55,131 bases of DNA from the NCBI RefSeq assembly GCF_947489755.1, contig NZ_CANLFB010000027.1, positions 1 through 55,131 of the forward strand, in the 5' to 3' direction. Shown here piece after piece: positions 18,024 to 27,248 of this stretch (position 1 is the stretch's first letter; each line of letters opens with the position of its first letter). The position numbers were made by a program, and so were the translations under genes. The notes beneath the pieces are model-generated. The model was given only the letters and a program-made list of their open reading frames with translations. It was not told the origin of the DNA and ran no database searches. Source of the DNA: an uncultured Psychromonas sp. GTDB taxonomy: Bacteria; Pseudomonadota; Gammaproteobacteria; Enterobacterales; Psychromonadaceae.

Positions 18024-18773
18024 TTAAAGCAATGCTTTTAACGACAAACTGACACCGGATAATAGTAATAAAACCAATGCAATACGTTTTATTACTTGCG
18101 GTGATATATTGGGAGGATAACGCTTAGCTAGCATTGCCACAATAAGCACACAAGGCAGCCCTGCTAAACTGACCAAAAGCATTGGTTCAGTAATTTTTCC
18201 GCTCACTCCCATAATCATAATTCGTAATAAACAGGAAAGAAAGAAAACACTGAGTAACGTCGCTCGAATCACACTCAAAGCAACTGGTTGACGATACATT
18301 AAATAAGAAATGGGTGGCCCTGAAGTAGAAAATAAACCACCAAAAATCCCAGAAATACCACCAAACACAAAATACACCCAAGGTCGTGAAGGTTTGACGT
18401 CTTTCTTAGGCTTCACTAAACTCATTAAACAAGCCAAAATAATGCTTATTCCCAATAATAGTTGTAACCAATGTAAAGCGTTATTCCCAAAAAACGTCAA
18501 CAGATAAACACCGACGGCAATCATTGGTGTAGAAGCAATAAAATAAACAATGAAGTTCTTTGCATTCACTTGTTTCCATACTCCACCATATAAACTTGTC
18601 CCCGCATTTACCATACTCAACACACTGACAGAGAAAGCTGCAACCTCTAATGGTACGAGAGAAAATAACGCCGCAACACTCATCACAATCAAACCAAACG
18701 CAAATCCCGTTAGACTCTGAACGTAACTTCCGACTATAAATACGAAAAGAAGCCATATAGAAATATCATGCAT
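18024..18773 (-). CDS. TSUP (TauE/SafE) family permease
   Basis: A 249-residue membrane protein with about eight hydrophobic helices. Family signatures are GSYVQSLTGFAFGLIVMS near the N-terminus and the second-half repeat FGGISGIFGGLFSTSGPPISYLMY. The family exports or imports small sulfonates, sulfite or other organic anions; the substrate cannot be read from sequence. The frame extends to 18830 but the first codon there is TTG, encoding a polar 19-residue extension. I prefer the ATG at 18773 (MHDISIWLLFVF), which begins just before the first helix. It is followed by its own terminator. Confidence 0.9.
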   Translation of the reverse strand: MHDISIWLLFVFIVGSYVQSLTGFAFGLIVMSVAALFSLVPLEVAAFSVSVLSMVNAGTSLYGGVWKQVNAKNFIVYFIASTPMIAVGVYLLTFFGNNALHWLQLLLGISIILACLMSLVKPKKDVKPSRPWVYFVFGGISGIFGGLFSTSGPPISYLMYRQPVALSVIRATLLSVFFLSCLLRIMIMGVSGKITEPMLLVSLAGLPCVLIVAMLAKRYPPNISPQVIKRIALVLLLLSGVSLSLKALL

Positions 18774-19433
18774 AGAAAACTCAACTAAAAAATTATGAAT
18801 AAAATATTTATTATTACCTGTTTCGGCCAAACCAAATTTAACTACCTTATCATAAGTAATTAAATTATCTTTGTTCGTTATTACTAACTTATCTTTACCC
18901 TGTTGTAAAAATAAGTTAGCTAATGAACAACATTTTGAATGTGGTAATGGTGTGTAAAGGAGTTAAATCTAAACCTTTTAATCGTAAGTTAATATTAGAA
19001 CCTTTTTTATTATTTTTAAGCTGTATCTAGGTATAAAAAAGTTCTTATTGATAGTTAATAATAATCAACGAAGAATCTTAGAAAAAATAAATAACGTACG
19101 AGATAGATAAAAAAATTATTTTTTAAAAAAATCAACGAATTCTCATCATAAAACACACCTAAAGGTTGTAAATTATTAATTCCGAGTTAATGTTTATTCA
19201 AGATATTTTCATATATTGAATTTCTCTTGTTTTAAATTGTACCGTTCTGAATAAATAAATATTCTATTTAAGCGTTAGGCAAAATGGATGATAGCAAAGC
19301 GTTAATTGCAGTAACTAGTTATTCTTATTACAACATTAACAACGAAGCTGGGGTCCATTTTAATAAGCATAAATGACGAGATAATTATTTAAATTGGTAT
19401 TAACTAATTAAAAACTCTAAATAAGGAATCAAC
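18774..19433. other. Long A/T-rich intergenic region
   Basis: No convincing coding frame is seen. It contains the leftward TSUP promoter and the rightward promoter of the 81-codon gene. Long A and T runs occur around 19105-19130. Confidence 0.5.
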
Positions 19434-19679
19434 ATGGCGTACGTAAGTATTGAAGGACAAAAGTATGAGAAAGAGTTATTAGACTTAGCAAAAGAGCACA
19501 CAACAGGTAAAGGTGAAGGTAAATTATCAAAAGATGAAGTTGTTGAACTTTTTGCTTCAGCTAAAGATGGTACTGGTGTTACTGATATTGAAAAAGCAAC
19601 GTTAGTCTATATACGCGCTAACTTTGAATTTACCAACGCAGCAGCAAAAGACTTCGATGAAGCCTTTGATGCACTGTAA
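19434..19679 (+). CDS. Small acidic conserved-type protein, function unknown
   Basis: An 81-residue acidic protein with no signal peptide or membrane segment. The sequence GKGEGKLSKDEVVELFASAKDG then TDIEKATLVYIRANFEFT resembles small proteins in marine gammaproteobacteria whose pattern is a single EF-hand-like loop plus an IEKATL..IR.N helix. I recall similar proteins but no assigned function. A good ribosome site (AAGGAA) lies 7 bases before the ATG and a terminator follows, so it is very probably a real single-gene transcript. Confidence 0.72.
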   Translation: MAYVSIEGQKYEKELLDLAKEHTTGKGEGKLSKDEVVELFASAKDGTGVTDIEKATLVYIRANFEFTNAAAKDFDEAFDAL

Positions 19680-19697
19680 AAGTAGTTAATGTTTAAT

Positions 19698-19724
19698 AAC
19701 CCGTGTAGACCATGCGCGGGTTTT
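19698..19724 (+). terminator. Terminator of the 81-codon gene
   Basis: The stem AACCCG (19698-19703) with CGGGTT (19717-19722) is followed by T residues, starting 19 bp after the stop codon. Confidence 0.75.
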
Positions 19725-19957
19725 ATATTCCTCTCCTGTAAAAACTAACATTCACGATAAAAAATATAAGTAATTTTTAACGAGCAATAAAACCATCAAT
19801 CTATTTTCACATCTATTGTCTGCAGATTAATTCTCTGTAAATTATAATGTCCAACTCGATTTAACCGCTTTTTATCGTAATGCTAATAATTACCCTCTGT
19901 TTTTCTAGTTGTTATTCATATAAAGAAAAACAACTAAGTTAGCCCTTATTTAGAATC

Positions 19958-20075
19958 ATTCTGGATAGCAGAAATAGTTTAATTCAAGGCGCCTTGTTGT
20001 AATATTTAGCCTGCGACGTTTAATGTTTCTTAAACGAGTGGTTAAGTAATGATTAAGTAGATTAAATAGCCGTTA
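19958..20075 (+). repeat. Palindromic intergenic repeat, copy 1
   Basis: It begins ATTCTGGATAGCAGAAATAG and continues TTTAATTCAAGGCGC, with an inner stem around CGTTTAATGTTTCTTAAACG. It is the diverged partner of 20142-20250, in direct orientation. Its right end is poorly conserved, so the boundary is approximate. Confidence 0.7.
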
Positions 20076-20096
20076 TATTTATCATTTAACAGATAC

Positions 20097-20123
20097 AAAA
20101 AAGCTCACCGAAGTGAGCTTTTT
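20097..20123 (-). terminator. Orphan bidirectional terminator
   Basis: A perfect stem GCTCAC (20103-20108), loop CGAA, GTGAGC (20113-20118), flanked by six A on one side and five T on the other. It works on paper in both directions, but no gene ends beside it. It may be the former terminator of groL, now cut off by the integrated element (inference). Confidence 0.75.
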
Positions 20124-20141
20124 AGATTCTTAGTACGAATC

Positions 20142-20250
20142 ATTCTGGATAGCAGAAATAGTTTAATTCAAGGCGCTTTGCCACGACGTTTAGTGTTTCT
20201 TAAACGAGTGGTAAAGCAACGATGAAGTAGACGATTTATGCAGTCAGAAT
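20142..20250 (+). repeat. Palindromic intergenic repeat, copy 2
   Basis: A 109-bp element. Its left end (ATTCTGGATAGCAGAAATAG) pairs imperfectly over about 27 bp with its right end (TAGACGATTTATGCAGTCAGAAT). Inside, CTTTGCCAC pairs with GTGGTAAAG and CGTTTAG with TAAACG, so the whole unit is a long imperfect hairpin. Such structure fits a REP- or MITE-like mobile intergenic repeat. It is in direct orientation to copy 1, 184 bp away. Confidence 0.75.
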
Positions 20251-20301
20251 TACATCAAAGTTCCCTCAATACCATGGAAGCATTGAACTCCCTATAAACA
20301 C

Positions 20302-20349
20302 TAGACCACAGAACACCTAGCGTGATACATTCCGTGTAACATAGGTCTA
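20302..20349. other. Candidate left attachment site (attL-like)
   Basis: TAGACC ... CGTGATACAT ... GGTCTA (20302-20307, 20321-20330, 20344-20349). The same arrangement with an identical 10-base CGTGATACAT core and AGACC/GGTCT arms recurs at 24549-24589. It lies 14 bp before the integrase start codon, where phage-type att sites are often found. Alternatively it is a regulatory site for the integrase. Confidence 0.45.
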
Positions 20350-20362
20350 AAAAACAAGAACA

Positions 20363-21565
20363 ATGAGCAACAATAACAAACACTTAAAACTACATCATGA
20401 CACATGGGTATACTGCAGACGAGTACCTAAAGAGTTACAACACTTATACCCTAGCAAAACACATATCACACAAAGTTTAGGGACGAGTTCTGTAAAACTT
20501 GCACGTATAAAGCGAGATAGAATAAATGGGGAGCTAGCAGCACAAGCGCAAGGTGCTTACAGTGAAGACAGAGTTCAATTCAAAGCTTACTCTGAGCAAG
20601 TTAAACCCTATGCAGAAGCAATAAGGAACTCAAGCATCCCCTTAGATATGGACGATTTTCTACCTCGTAATGACATTGCCAAAGCGGCATACAGACAAGA
20701 GGTCTATGGGGAAATGCAACATGCTTATACATATACACTTAAAGAGGCGTTAAACAGCCTATTAGGTCGTAGCAACACAAGCAGCCCAGAAACCCTGAGT
20801 AAACTACAGAACAGCATAAGCAGATTTCTATTATATTTAAAAATTCCTGATATTCCACTAAGAGAAATACATAAAAAGCAAGTGGTTGAATATATCGAAT
20901 ACCTAGGGCATGAATACGCGCACGGCACCATTTCGGGACACCTAAGCCGCCTACGTTCTGTATGGGGACATGCTTATAAACTAGGTGAAATTGAAACTAA
21001 AATAAGTCCATTTTGTGACCATGACCTTAGTCAATATCGTGGTGAAGGAAGCAAACAGAAACAGTTATTTAGTAGTGATCAGCTTAAAGTGATTCTCAAA
21101 GACAGCCCTGAGCTAGTTAAGAGCCTCGCTAGGCTTGCCTTATTTACAGGAGCACGGATTAGTGAACTGTGTCGTGCGCATGAAGAAACTATTGAAGGTG
21201 TGAGATGCATGGTTATAACTAAAGGGAAAACAGCAGCAGCTAAGCGGCTTGTTCCACTTCCTTCTCAAGTACAAGACATACACTTACCACTTGGTCTGGA
21301 AGCTAAGACCGCTGGACGTATATTCTCTCATTTCAAAGTAGATAAGATTACTAAAGATTCTAGTCGTTCTTTTCACTCTCTAAGAGCCCACTATTCTACA
21401 GCCGCACAGAGAGCAGGAATTAAAGAGTTTGACGCTGCAAAGCTTATAGGGCATCAGTCAGGTCAAACTATGAGTTACGGTTATTACGCAAGGGAAGACG
21501 TTAATAAGCTTGCTGAAGCTGCGGCACAGATAGCAAACCAAGTGGAAAAAGAGTGGCTAACCTAG
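20363..21565 (+). CDS. Tyrosine site-specific integrase
   Basis: A 400-residue phage-type integrase. The N-terminal region (HLKLHHDTWVYCRRVPKELQ) resembles the short leader domain of phage integrases that begin with a WxYRRRVP-like strand; a SAM-like core-binding domain covers about 120-215. The catalytic domain shows Arg265 in LFTGARISELC, a lysine in ITKGKTAAAKR (about 287-294), His338 and Arg341 in HSLRAHYS, His364 in LIGHQSGQT, and Tyr374 or Tyr375 in YGYYAR as the nucleophile. All active-site residues are present, so it may be active. It lies just inside the left candidate att site. Confidence 0.94.
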   Translation: MSNNNKHLKLHHDTWVYCRRVPKELQHLYPSKTHITQSLGTSSVKLARIKRDRINGELAAQAQGAYSEDRVQFKAYSEQVKPYAEAIRNSSIPLDMDDFLPRNDIAKAAYRQEVYGEMQHAYTYTLKEALNSLLGRSNTSSPETLSKLQNSISRFLLYLKIPDIPLREIHKKQVVEYIEYLGHEYAHGTISGHLSRLRSVWGHAYKLGEIETKISPFCDHDLSQYRGEGSKQKQLFSSDQLKVILKDSPELVKSLARLALFTGARISELCRAHEETIEGVRCMVITKGKTAAAKRLVPLPSQVQDIHLPLGLEAKTAGRIFSHFKVDKITKDSSRSFHSLRAHYSTAAQRAGIKEFDAAKLIGHQSGQTMSYGYYAREDVNKLAEAAAQIANQVEKEWLT

Positions 21566-21748
21566 CAATATTTTTATTCAAATAAAATAATTAAAAGATC
21601 ATAAAGAAAGTAGTGCTTGCAAAGGGCAATAAACTTTATGAAATAAAATGTAACCCCATTGTTTTATTAAGTAAGCTTTGTTGTTTATAATATTTTTATA
21701 TGTAGACTTCACCATTAACAAACATGTTATATCAATCGAAAAGGAACA

Positions 21749-22420
21749 TTGATGAAAAATAAACTTATAGCAATATTGCTTCCGTTAACTCTGACTGCCT
21801 GCTCCAATACTCAAACTAGTGCCCCAGTTCAATTTACTAACATATCAATTCCAGAGCTGAATACTCAGACAACAGCCTATTTGGGTGATAACTTGTTAAA
21901 ACAAGCAATGGGGTACTATGCAGAATCAATAGAGCTAGGCTTTATGGATGCATATGCTGCAGATATCCAAGGTGGGACATTCTACAAAGTGCCTTCTTCA
22001 GGTCAAATGTATAAATCGGATAATGCAAATACAGTCAATATTAACAATGGTTTTGGTACAGTTCTTAGTCAACAAAACTGGGTTAAATATGATGAAGATA
22101 ATAATGAAATTTGTGTTAGCTATGCCAATTGCTACGAACCACCTCAAATATCAATAACAAAGAATGACGAACCTACGTTTATAATTAAACCAAATACATT
22201 CCAACAGATTATCGAATACAACGGGAAAACTGGAGATATTCTTAGGTTTACTTATAGAGAGTTCAGCGATAACTCAATTAGACAAGCATACAGTACAGAT
22301 TTCACTATGGATTTGAATGATGGGGATACAATTGGTTATAAAGGTGCAGTCATAAAAGTTCATAAGGCTAATAATAGCGTCATTGAATACTCTGTAATCA
22401 GAAACTTTATCAAAAGCTAA
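21749..22420 (+). CDS. Hypothetical lipoprotein
   Basis: A 223-residue protein with a lipoprotein signal: a hydrophobic stretch then LTAC, lipidated Cys18. The mature part is polar and Asn/Asp/Tyr-rich with many short strand-like stretches (GGTFYKVPSSGQMY, NEICVSYANCYEPPQ), two Cys about 8 apart and no family I know. AAGGAAC precedes the ATG. It lies within the integrated element between the integrase and resolvase genes. It could alter the cell surface (for example, blocking phage adsorption), but that is speculation. Confidence 0.7.
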   Translation: MMKNKLIAILLPLTLTACSNTQTSAPVQFTNISIPELNTQTTAYLGDNLLKQAMGYYAESIELGFMDAYAADIQGGTFYKVPSSGQMYKSDNANTVNINNGFGTVLSQQNWVKYDEDNNEICVSYANCYEPPQISITKNDEPTFIIKPNTFQQIIEYNGKTGDILRFTYREFSDNSIRQAYSTDFTMDLNDGDTIGYKGAVIKVHKANNSVIEYSVIRNFIKS

Positions 22421-22622
22421 TCGTTTATTGCTTATCAAAAACCAGCTAAATGACACAATAATTGTTTAGTTGGTTTCATTGATATCAATAAAAGCAATAA
22501 ACTATTCAACCTTCTTTATTGCCAGATGGTAATCAATCCTCCAAAGCAACTCCTAGCTCAAAACCATTCGTTTATAGACCTACCTCAATGAACCAAATAT
22601 AGGATAGCTCAAAAATAGGGGC

Positions 22623-22651
22623 TTGACACATTTAAGCCTAGCTTATAAGAT
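22623..22651 (+). promoter_or_regulatory. Sigma-70-type promoter for the resolvase operon
   Basis: A consensus -35 TTGACA (22623-22628), a 17-bp spacer and -10 TAAGAT (22646-22651), located 33 bp before the serine recombinase ATG. Confidence 0.7.
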
Positions 22652-22683
22652 CCCCCTACTTTTAACGCAGAGAATCATTACCA

Positions 22684-23274
22684 ATGAGCCAACGTATCTA
22701 TTTCTATTGCCGAGTATCAACCACAGAACAAACTACAGCTAATCAGATTCAAGCTTTTATAGGTAAAGGGTACAAGGTGGATAACGATTTTATCATAGAA
22801 GAAACGGTATCTGGCTCAGTCTGCGCTATGGAACGTAAAGGCTTTAAGGCAATGGTTGAACATAAGTTAATGAAAGGAGATACCTTAGTAGTCCTTAAAT
22901 TAGACCGTTTAGGTCGTGACAACATTGACGTACAACAGACCATTAAACTACTCATGGCTAAAGGAATTACAATCAACTGCCTAGACCTACCACACAATGA
23001 TTTAAGCAGTTCAGAAGGTCAGTTAATGCTTAAGATGTTTCTGGCATTCGCTGAGTTTGAAAGAGACCGTATCAGGGAACGAACCATAGAAGGACAAGCA
23101 AGAGCAAGAGTAGAAGGTAAGATCATCGGGAGGCCAGCTAAAGCAAGCACTAAGAAGATAGCAGAATTACGTAGTAGTGGTTTATCCATAGCTAAGACAG
23201 CAGAGAAATTAAACGTATCACAGGCTACGGTTAAGCGCCTGACAGCAGAAGCAAAGAAACAAGGGATACTTTAA
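22684..23274 (+). CDS. Serine recombinase (resolvase/invertase family)
   Basis: A 196-residue small serine recombinase. The N-terminal catalytic domain has Ser12 in YCRVSTTEQ, the KLDRLGRD arginine motif (about 70-77), LPHNDLSSSEGQLMLKMFLAFAEFERDRIRERT, and the hinge EGKIIGRPAK. The C-terminal helix-turn-helix (GLSIAKTAEKLNVSQATVKR) binds DNA. It is complete and within usual size (180-200 aa). It could resolve dimers or invert DNA of the element. It is followed after 18 bp by the zinc-ribbon gene, so the two are probably one transcript. Confidence 0.94.
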   Translation: MSQRIYFYCRVSTTEQTTANQIQAFIGKGYKVDNDFIIEETVSGSVCAMERKGFKAMVEHKLMKGDTLVVLKLDRLGRDNIDVQQTIKLLMAKGITINCLDLPHNDLSSSEGQLMLKMFLAFAEFERDRIRERTIEGQARARVEGKIIGRPAKASTKKIAELRSSGLSIAKTAEKLNVSQATVKRLTAEAKKQGIL

Positions 23275-23292
23275 GAGTAGTAACAACTGATA

Positions 23293-24066
23293 ATGACAAT
23301 AGTAATCAAGAAACGTAAATGTAGTGAGTGCGGTATGCGTAGAATGCCGGCTAAGAGGTCTAATGGACGTACAAGCACCAAATGTAATGACTGTTTCAGT
23401 GGAGTATTCTGGAAGTCTGAATTTGGTATGTGGTTTGCAGATGCAACTACGCGTCAATCACCTGAATCAATGCCTTTAGACGATGAAGACATAAAGAATA
23501 TCCATAGCCTATGGAAAGACTGTAAGAGCGCTTGTGGGCTTATACTTGAACAAGGTAAGTTTATTAAGCGCTATGATTATCATATGTGTCACAGAGATCC
23601 CGCTAAAGGCAATGGATACCAAGGCAGGTTTACATACGGTAATTTAATGATTGCAGAAGCAAGGATAAATCAATCAGCAGGAAACAAGAACCCAATTGAT
23701 CATGGATATCGAGTCTATACCTCAAAGAAACCTTTCGGGACTACTGAAAAGGTAAAACAATGGTGTGGTGGTCAATACAGGCTAACCAAACTAGTAGATG
23801 ACTTGAAGCTTAAGAAACACGTTAAGAAAGTGACTACTGAAGTAGAAGACATTGACTTCCTTCCTGAAGGAGTTCCACCTCGCTTAATGATTGAAAAGCA
23901 ACTAAAGAGATTCGAAGGGGGAAGTACAGCACCTTGGAGATATACCACTGGACCCCCCTCTGAAATCCAGCTAGGGGCTTTGGTCTTCGGGATAGGTATT
24001 GATAACAGTAAGGTATTAAAACCCTCTGAGTTACCATTATCGAACCAAAATAAGGATGATTTTTAG
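23293..24066 (+). CDS. Zinc-ribbon protein with a weak HNH-like segment
   Basis: A 257-residue basic protein. An N-terminal zinc ribbon is formed by C10-x2-C13 and C31-x2-C34. A central segment, YHMCHRDPAKGNGYQGRF followed by TYGNLMIAEARINQSAGN (about 96-135), resembles the H...N..IA...N layout of HNH-like nuclease proteins, but the canonical catalytic pair cannot be confirmed. No family is recognised with certainty. Coupled to the serine recombinase gene, it may be a DNA-binding accessory factor or nuclease of the element. Confidence 0.7.
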   Translation: MTIVIKKRKCSECGMRRMPAKRSNGRTSTKCNDCFSGVFWKSEFGMWFADATTRQSPESMPLDDEDIKNIHSLWKDCKSACGLILEQGKFIKRYDYHMCHRDPAKGNGYQGRFTYGNLMIAEARINQSAGNKNPIDHGYRVYTSKKPFGTTEKVKQWCGGQYRLTKLVDDLKLKKHVKKVTTEVEDIDFLPEGVPPRLMIEKQLKRFEGGSTAPWRYTTGPPSEIQLGALVFGIGIDNSKVLKPSELPLSNQNKDDF

Positions 24067-24548
24067 CAGCAGTTAACACCCGAAAGCACCACCACGATAA
24101 AAAACCAAAATCAGACAAATAACCCCTTTAAAACAACAGCTTAAATAATTTTAGAGGGGTAACACAGGGACGACACCAAGACACTAGAGACGCTCCCATC
24201 TAGAAAAGCTCACTCTATTAAATCTCATAACAATTAAAAAAATCCAATAAAAGTTCTCTGCGTAACTATCTAAAATAATGAAAACTCAAGCACACATATT
24301 TTGTACAAGGAACTATACGATGCAATCGCAAAGGTAAACTAATAGCCTCCCCCCTCCCCCCTATGTATTCATCAACAGTAATACCAGAAGAAAAATAAAA
24401 GTTAACAAGACAGTAGATCAGACTGTTCCATAGGGACACCCTACGAGACGCAAAGTAACAAAGTAATAGTTGTTGTTCAGTGGAGCTCTCTTACGCTAGG
24501 AAGACACGATGAGGGCAATAAAAAGGAATAACAGGAGTAAAATAAATG
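24067..24548. other. Right flank of the element, no gene seen
   Basis: It holds a stem-loop at 24123-24159 (CCCCTTTAAAA with TTTTAGAGGGG, one mismatch, no T tail) that may end the element's transcript, and a striking C-rich tract CCTCCCCCCTCCCCCCT (about 24347-24363). No ORF with gene-like properties was found. Confidence 0.55.
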
Positions 24549-24589
24549 TGAGACCAACCGTGATACATAACGTCACACAGATGGTCTCA
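24549..24589. other. Candidate right attachment site (attR-like) behind groL
   Basis: TGAGACC ... CGTGATACAT ... GGTCTCA forms an outer 7-bp inverted repeat (24549-24555 with 24583-24589) and an inner GTGA/TCAC pair. It shares the 10-base core, an ACA triplet and both arms with 20302-20349. It could also serve as the groL terminator, since it lies 52 bp after the groL stop, but no proper T run follows on the minus strand. Confidence 0.45.
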
Positions 24590-24640
24590 AAATAAAATGT
24601 AAGCCATTGATTTAAAAGGGTTACATTTAAAGGAAAAAGC

Positions 24641-26284
<1,644 letters not shown>

Positions 26285-26349
26285 TTACTTTTCTTTAATT
26301 TTTGTTTTCACAATAAGAGAATAAATAGCAGTTGTTAACGATTATTTAA

Positions 26350-26640
26350 CTACTCAACAATCGCTAAAATGTCATTTTCACTCAAGATCAGGACTTCTTC
26401 ACCTTCAATCTTTTCTGTTTTCAAACCGTAGCCTTCACTGAAAATAACAGTATCACCTACTTTTACATCTAATGGTCTTACTTCACCATTTTCCAAAATA
26501 CGACCTTTACCCACGGCGATAACTTCACCACGAGTTGATTTTTCAGCAGCGCTACCAGTTAAAACGATACCACCAGCAGATTTAGTTTCTTTCTCAGTAC
26601 GCTTTAAAATAACGCGATCATGTAGAGGACGAATAGACAT
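26350..26640 (-). CDS. groS: Co-chaperonin GroES
   Basis: A 96-residue protein, the usual size for the bacterial 10-kDa chaperonin. It has the start [14 protein letters not shown], the mobile loop [15 protein letters not shown] (about 21-35) that docks on GroEL, and the roof and core strands [14 protein letters not shown] and [19 protein letters not shown] ribosome site precedes the ATG. It is first gene of the groES-groL operon. Confidence 0.98.
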   Translation of the reverse strand: MSIRPLHDRVILKRTEKETKSAGGIVLTGSAAEKSTRGEVIAVGKGRILENGEVRPLDVKVGDTVIFSEGYGLKTEKIEGEEVLILSENDILAIVE

Positions 26641-26692
26641 TATGACTTCCTTTGATAGTTAACAGATTAAGTTGCTTATAGTTGGTTATGTG

Positions 26693-26718
26693 ATGGGGTC
26701 AAAAAGGCACGATTCAAG
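26693..26718 (-). promoter_or_regulatory. Sigma-32 heat-shock promoter of groES-groL
   Basis: Read leftward: CTTGAA (26718-26713), a 14-bp spacer, CCCCAT (26698-26693), an excellent match to the RpoH consensus. It lies about 53 bp upstream of the groES ATG. No CIRCE element was seen. Confidence 0.9.
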
Positions 26719-26765
26719 TCAGTTTAGAAATAATTATTAAAATAATTTTCTGAGTAAAGTAAAAA

Positions 26766-26806
26766 ACCAGCTCATCTCGACTTTAACTCAGTGAAAAGAA
26801 GCTGGT
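26766..26806 (-). terminator. Terminator of the 82-codon gene
   Basis: ACCAGCT (26766-26772) pairs with AGCTGGT (26800-26806). Leftward, the stem is followed by a T-rich run (TTTTTT). It separates the small upstream gene from the gro promoter. Confidence 0.65.
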
Positions 26807-26852
26807 CTTCATTTTTGTATATTGAATAAGAGAAATTAAAACTAAATAGTAT

Positions 26853-27101
26853 TTATACGGTGACAGCTTTTGGGTGAGACAGCTCTAAGACCATTTTATT
26901 GATTTCGCTAACGGCCATTAATACTTTTTGTTCTGCAATTAAATGTTTATAAGCGACAACTTTACCATCGACGACTCTGAAGCGACCTAAACCAGCAATA
27001 AAAATACGGCCATTGAAAAAACCTTTAGCAAATTTTGCAATTTGACGAGGTTGGTATTTTTTAAATACTCTTAAAGTACTTGGACGAGTAATTTTCATCA
27101 T
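26853..27101 (-). CDS. Small basic protein, unrecognised
   Basis: An 82-residue protein with a very basic N-terminal half (KITRPSTLRVFKKYQPRQIAKFAKGF) and the turn-rich stretch FFNGRIFIAGLGRFRVVDGK, then a helical C-terminus. I do not recognise a family. An AAAGGT site precedes the tandem ATG codons and a terminator follows, so it is probably a real gene. It sits between fxsA and groES on the same strand. Confidence 0.65.
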   Translation of the reverse strand: MMKITRPSTLRVFKKYQPRQIAKFAKGFFNGRIFIAGLGRFRVVDGKVVAYKHLIAEQKVLMAVSEINKMVLELSHPKAVTV

Positions 27102-27248
27102 TTTACCTTTTATTCTTATTTTGATGTTGTATTGATATTAAATACTAATCGAACCTATTAATAAACAGCGCATTAATAAACGATGCGCATATGTTACGCA
27201 ACTTATATGACAATTTTATTAATAAATTTTTAGATTCAATCACAATAT

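Larger units (their letters stand above)
20302..24589 (+). mobile_element. Compact integrated element with two recombinases
   Basis: About 4.3 kb between two similar edge sequences. It contains four rightward genes: a tyrosine integrase next to the left edge, a lipoprotein, a serine recombinase and a zinc-ribbon protein. Nothing for replication, capsid or conjugation is visible, so it would be a minimal integrative element or the remnant of a larger one. It sits immediately downstream of the 3' end of groL. The boundaries are inferred from the edge similarity only. Confidence 0.6.

Noticed and set aside
18774-18830. N-terminal extension of the TSUP permease from a TTG codon
   Set aside because: It adds a polar segment before the first helix; the ATG at 18773 gives a normal family start.
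20302-24589. tRNA gene as the integration target of the element
   Set aside because: I looked for a tRNA 3' end or T-loop-like sequence at both edges and saw none; groL downstream DNA is the only plausible target.
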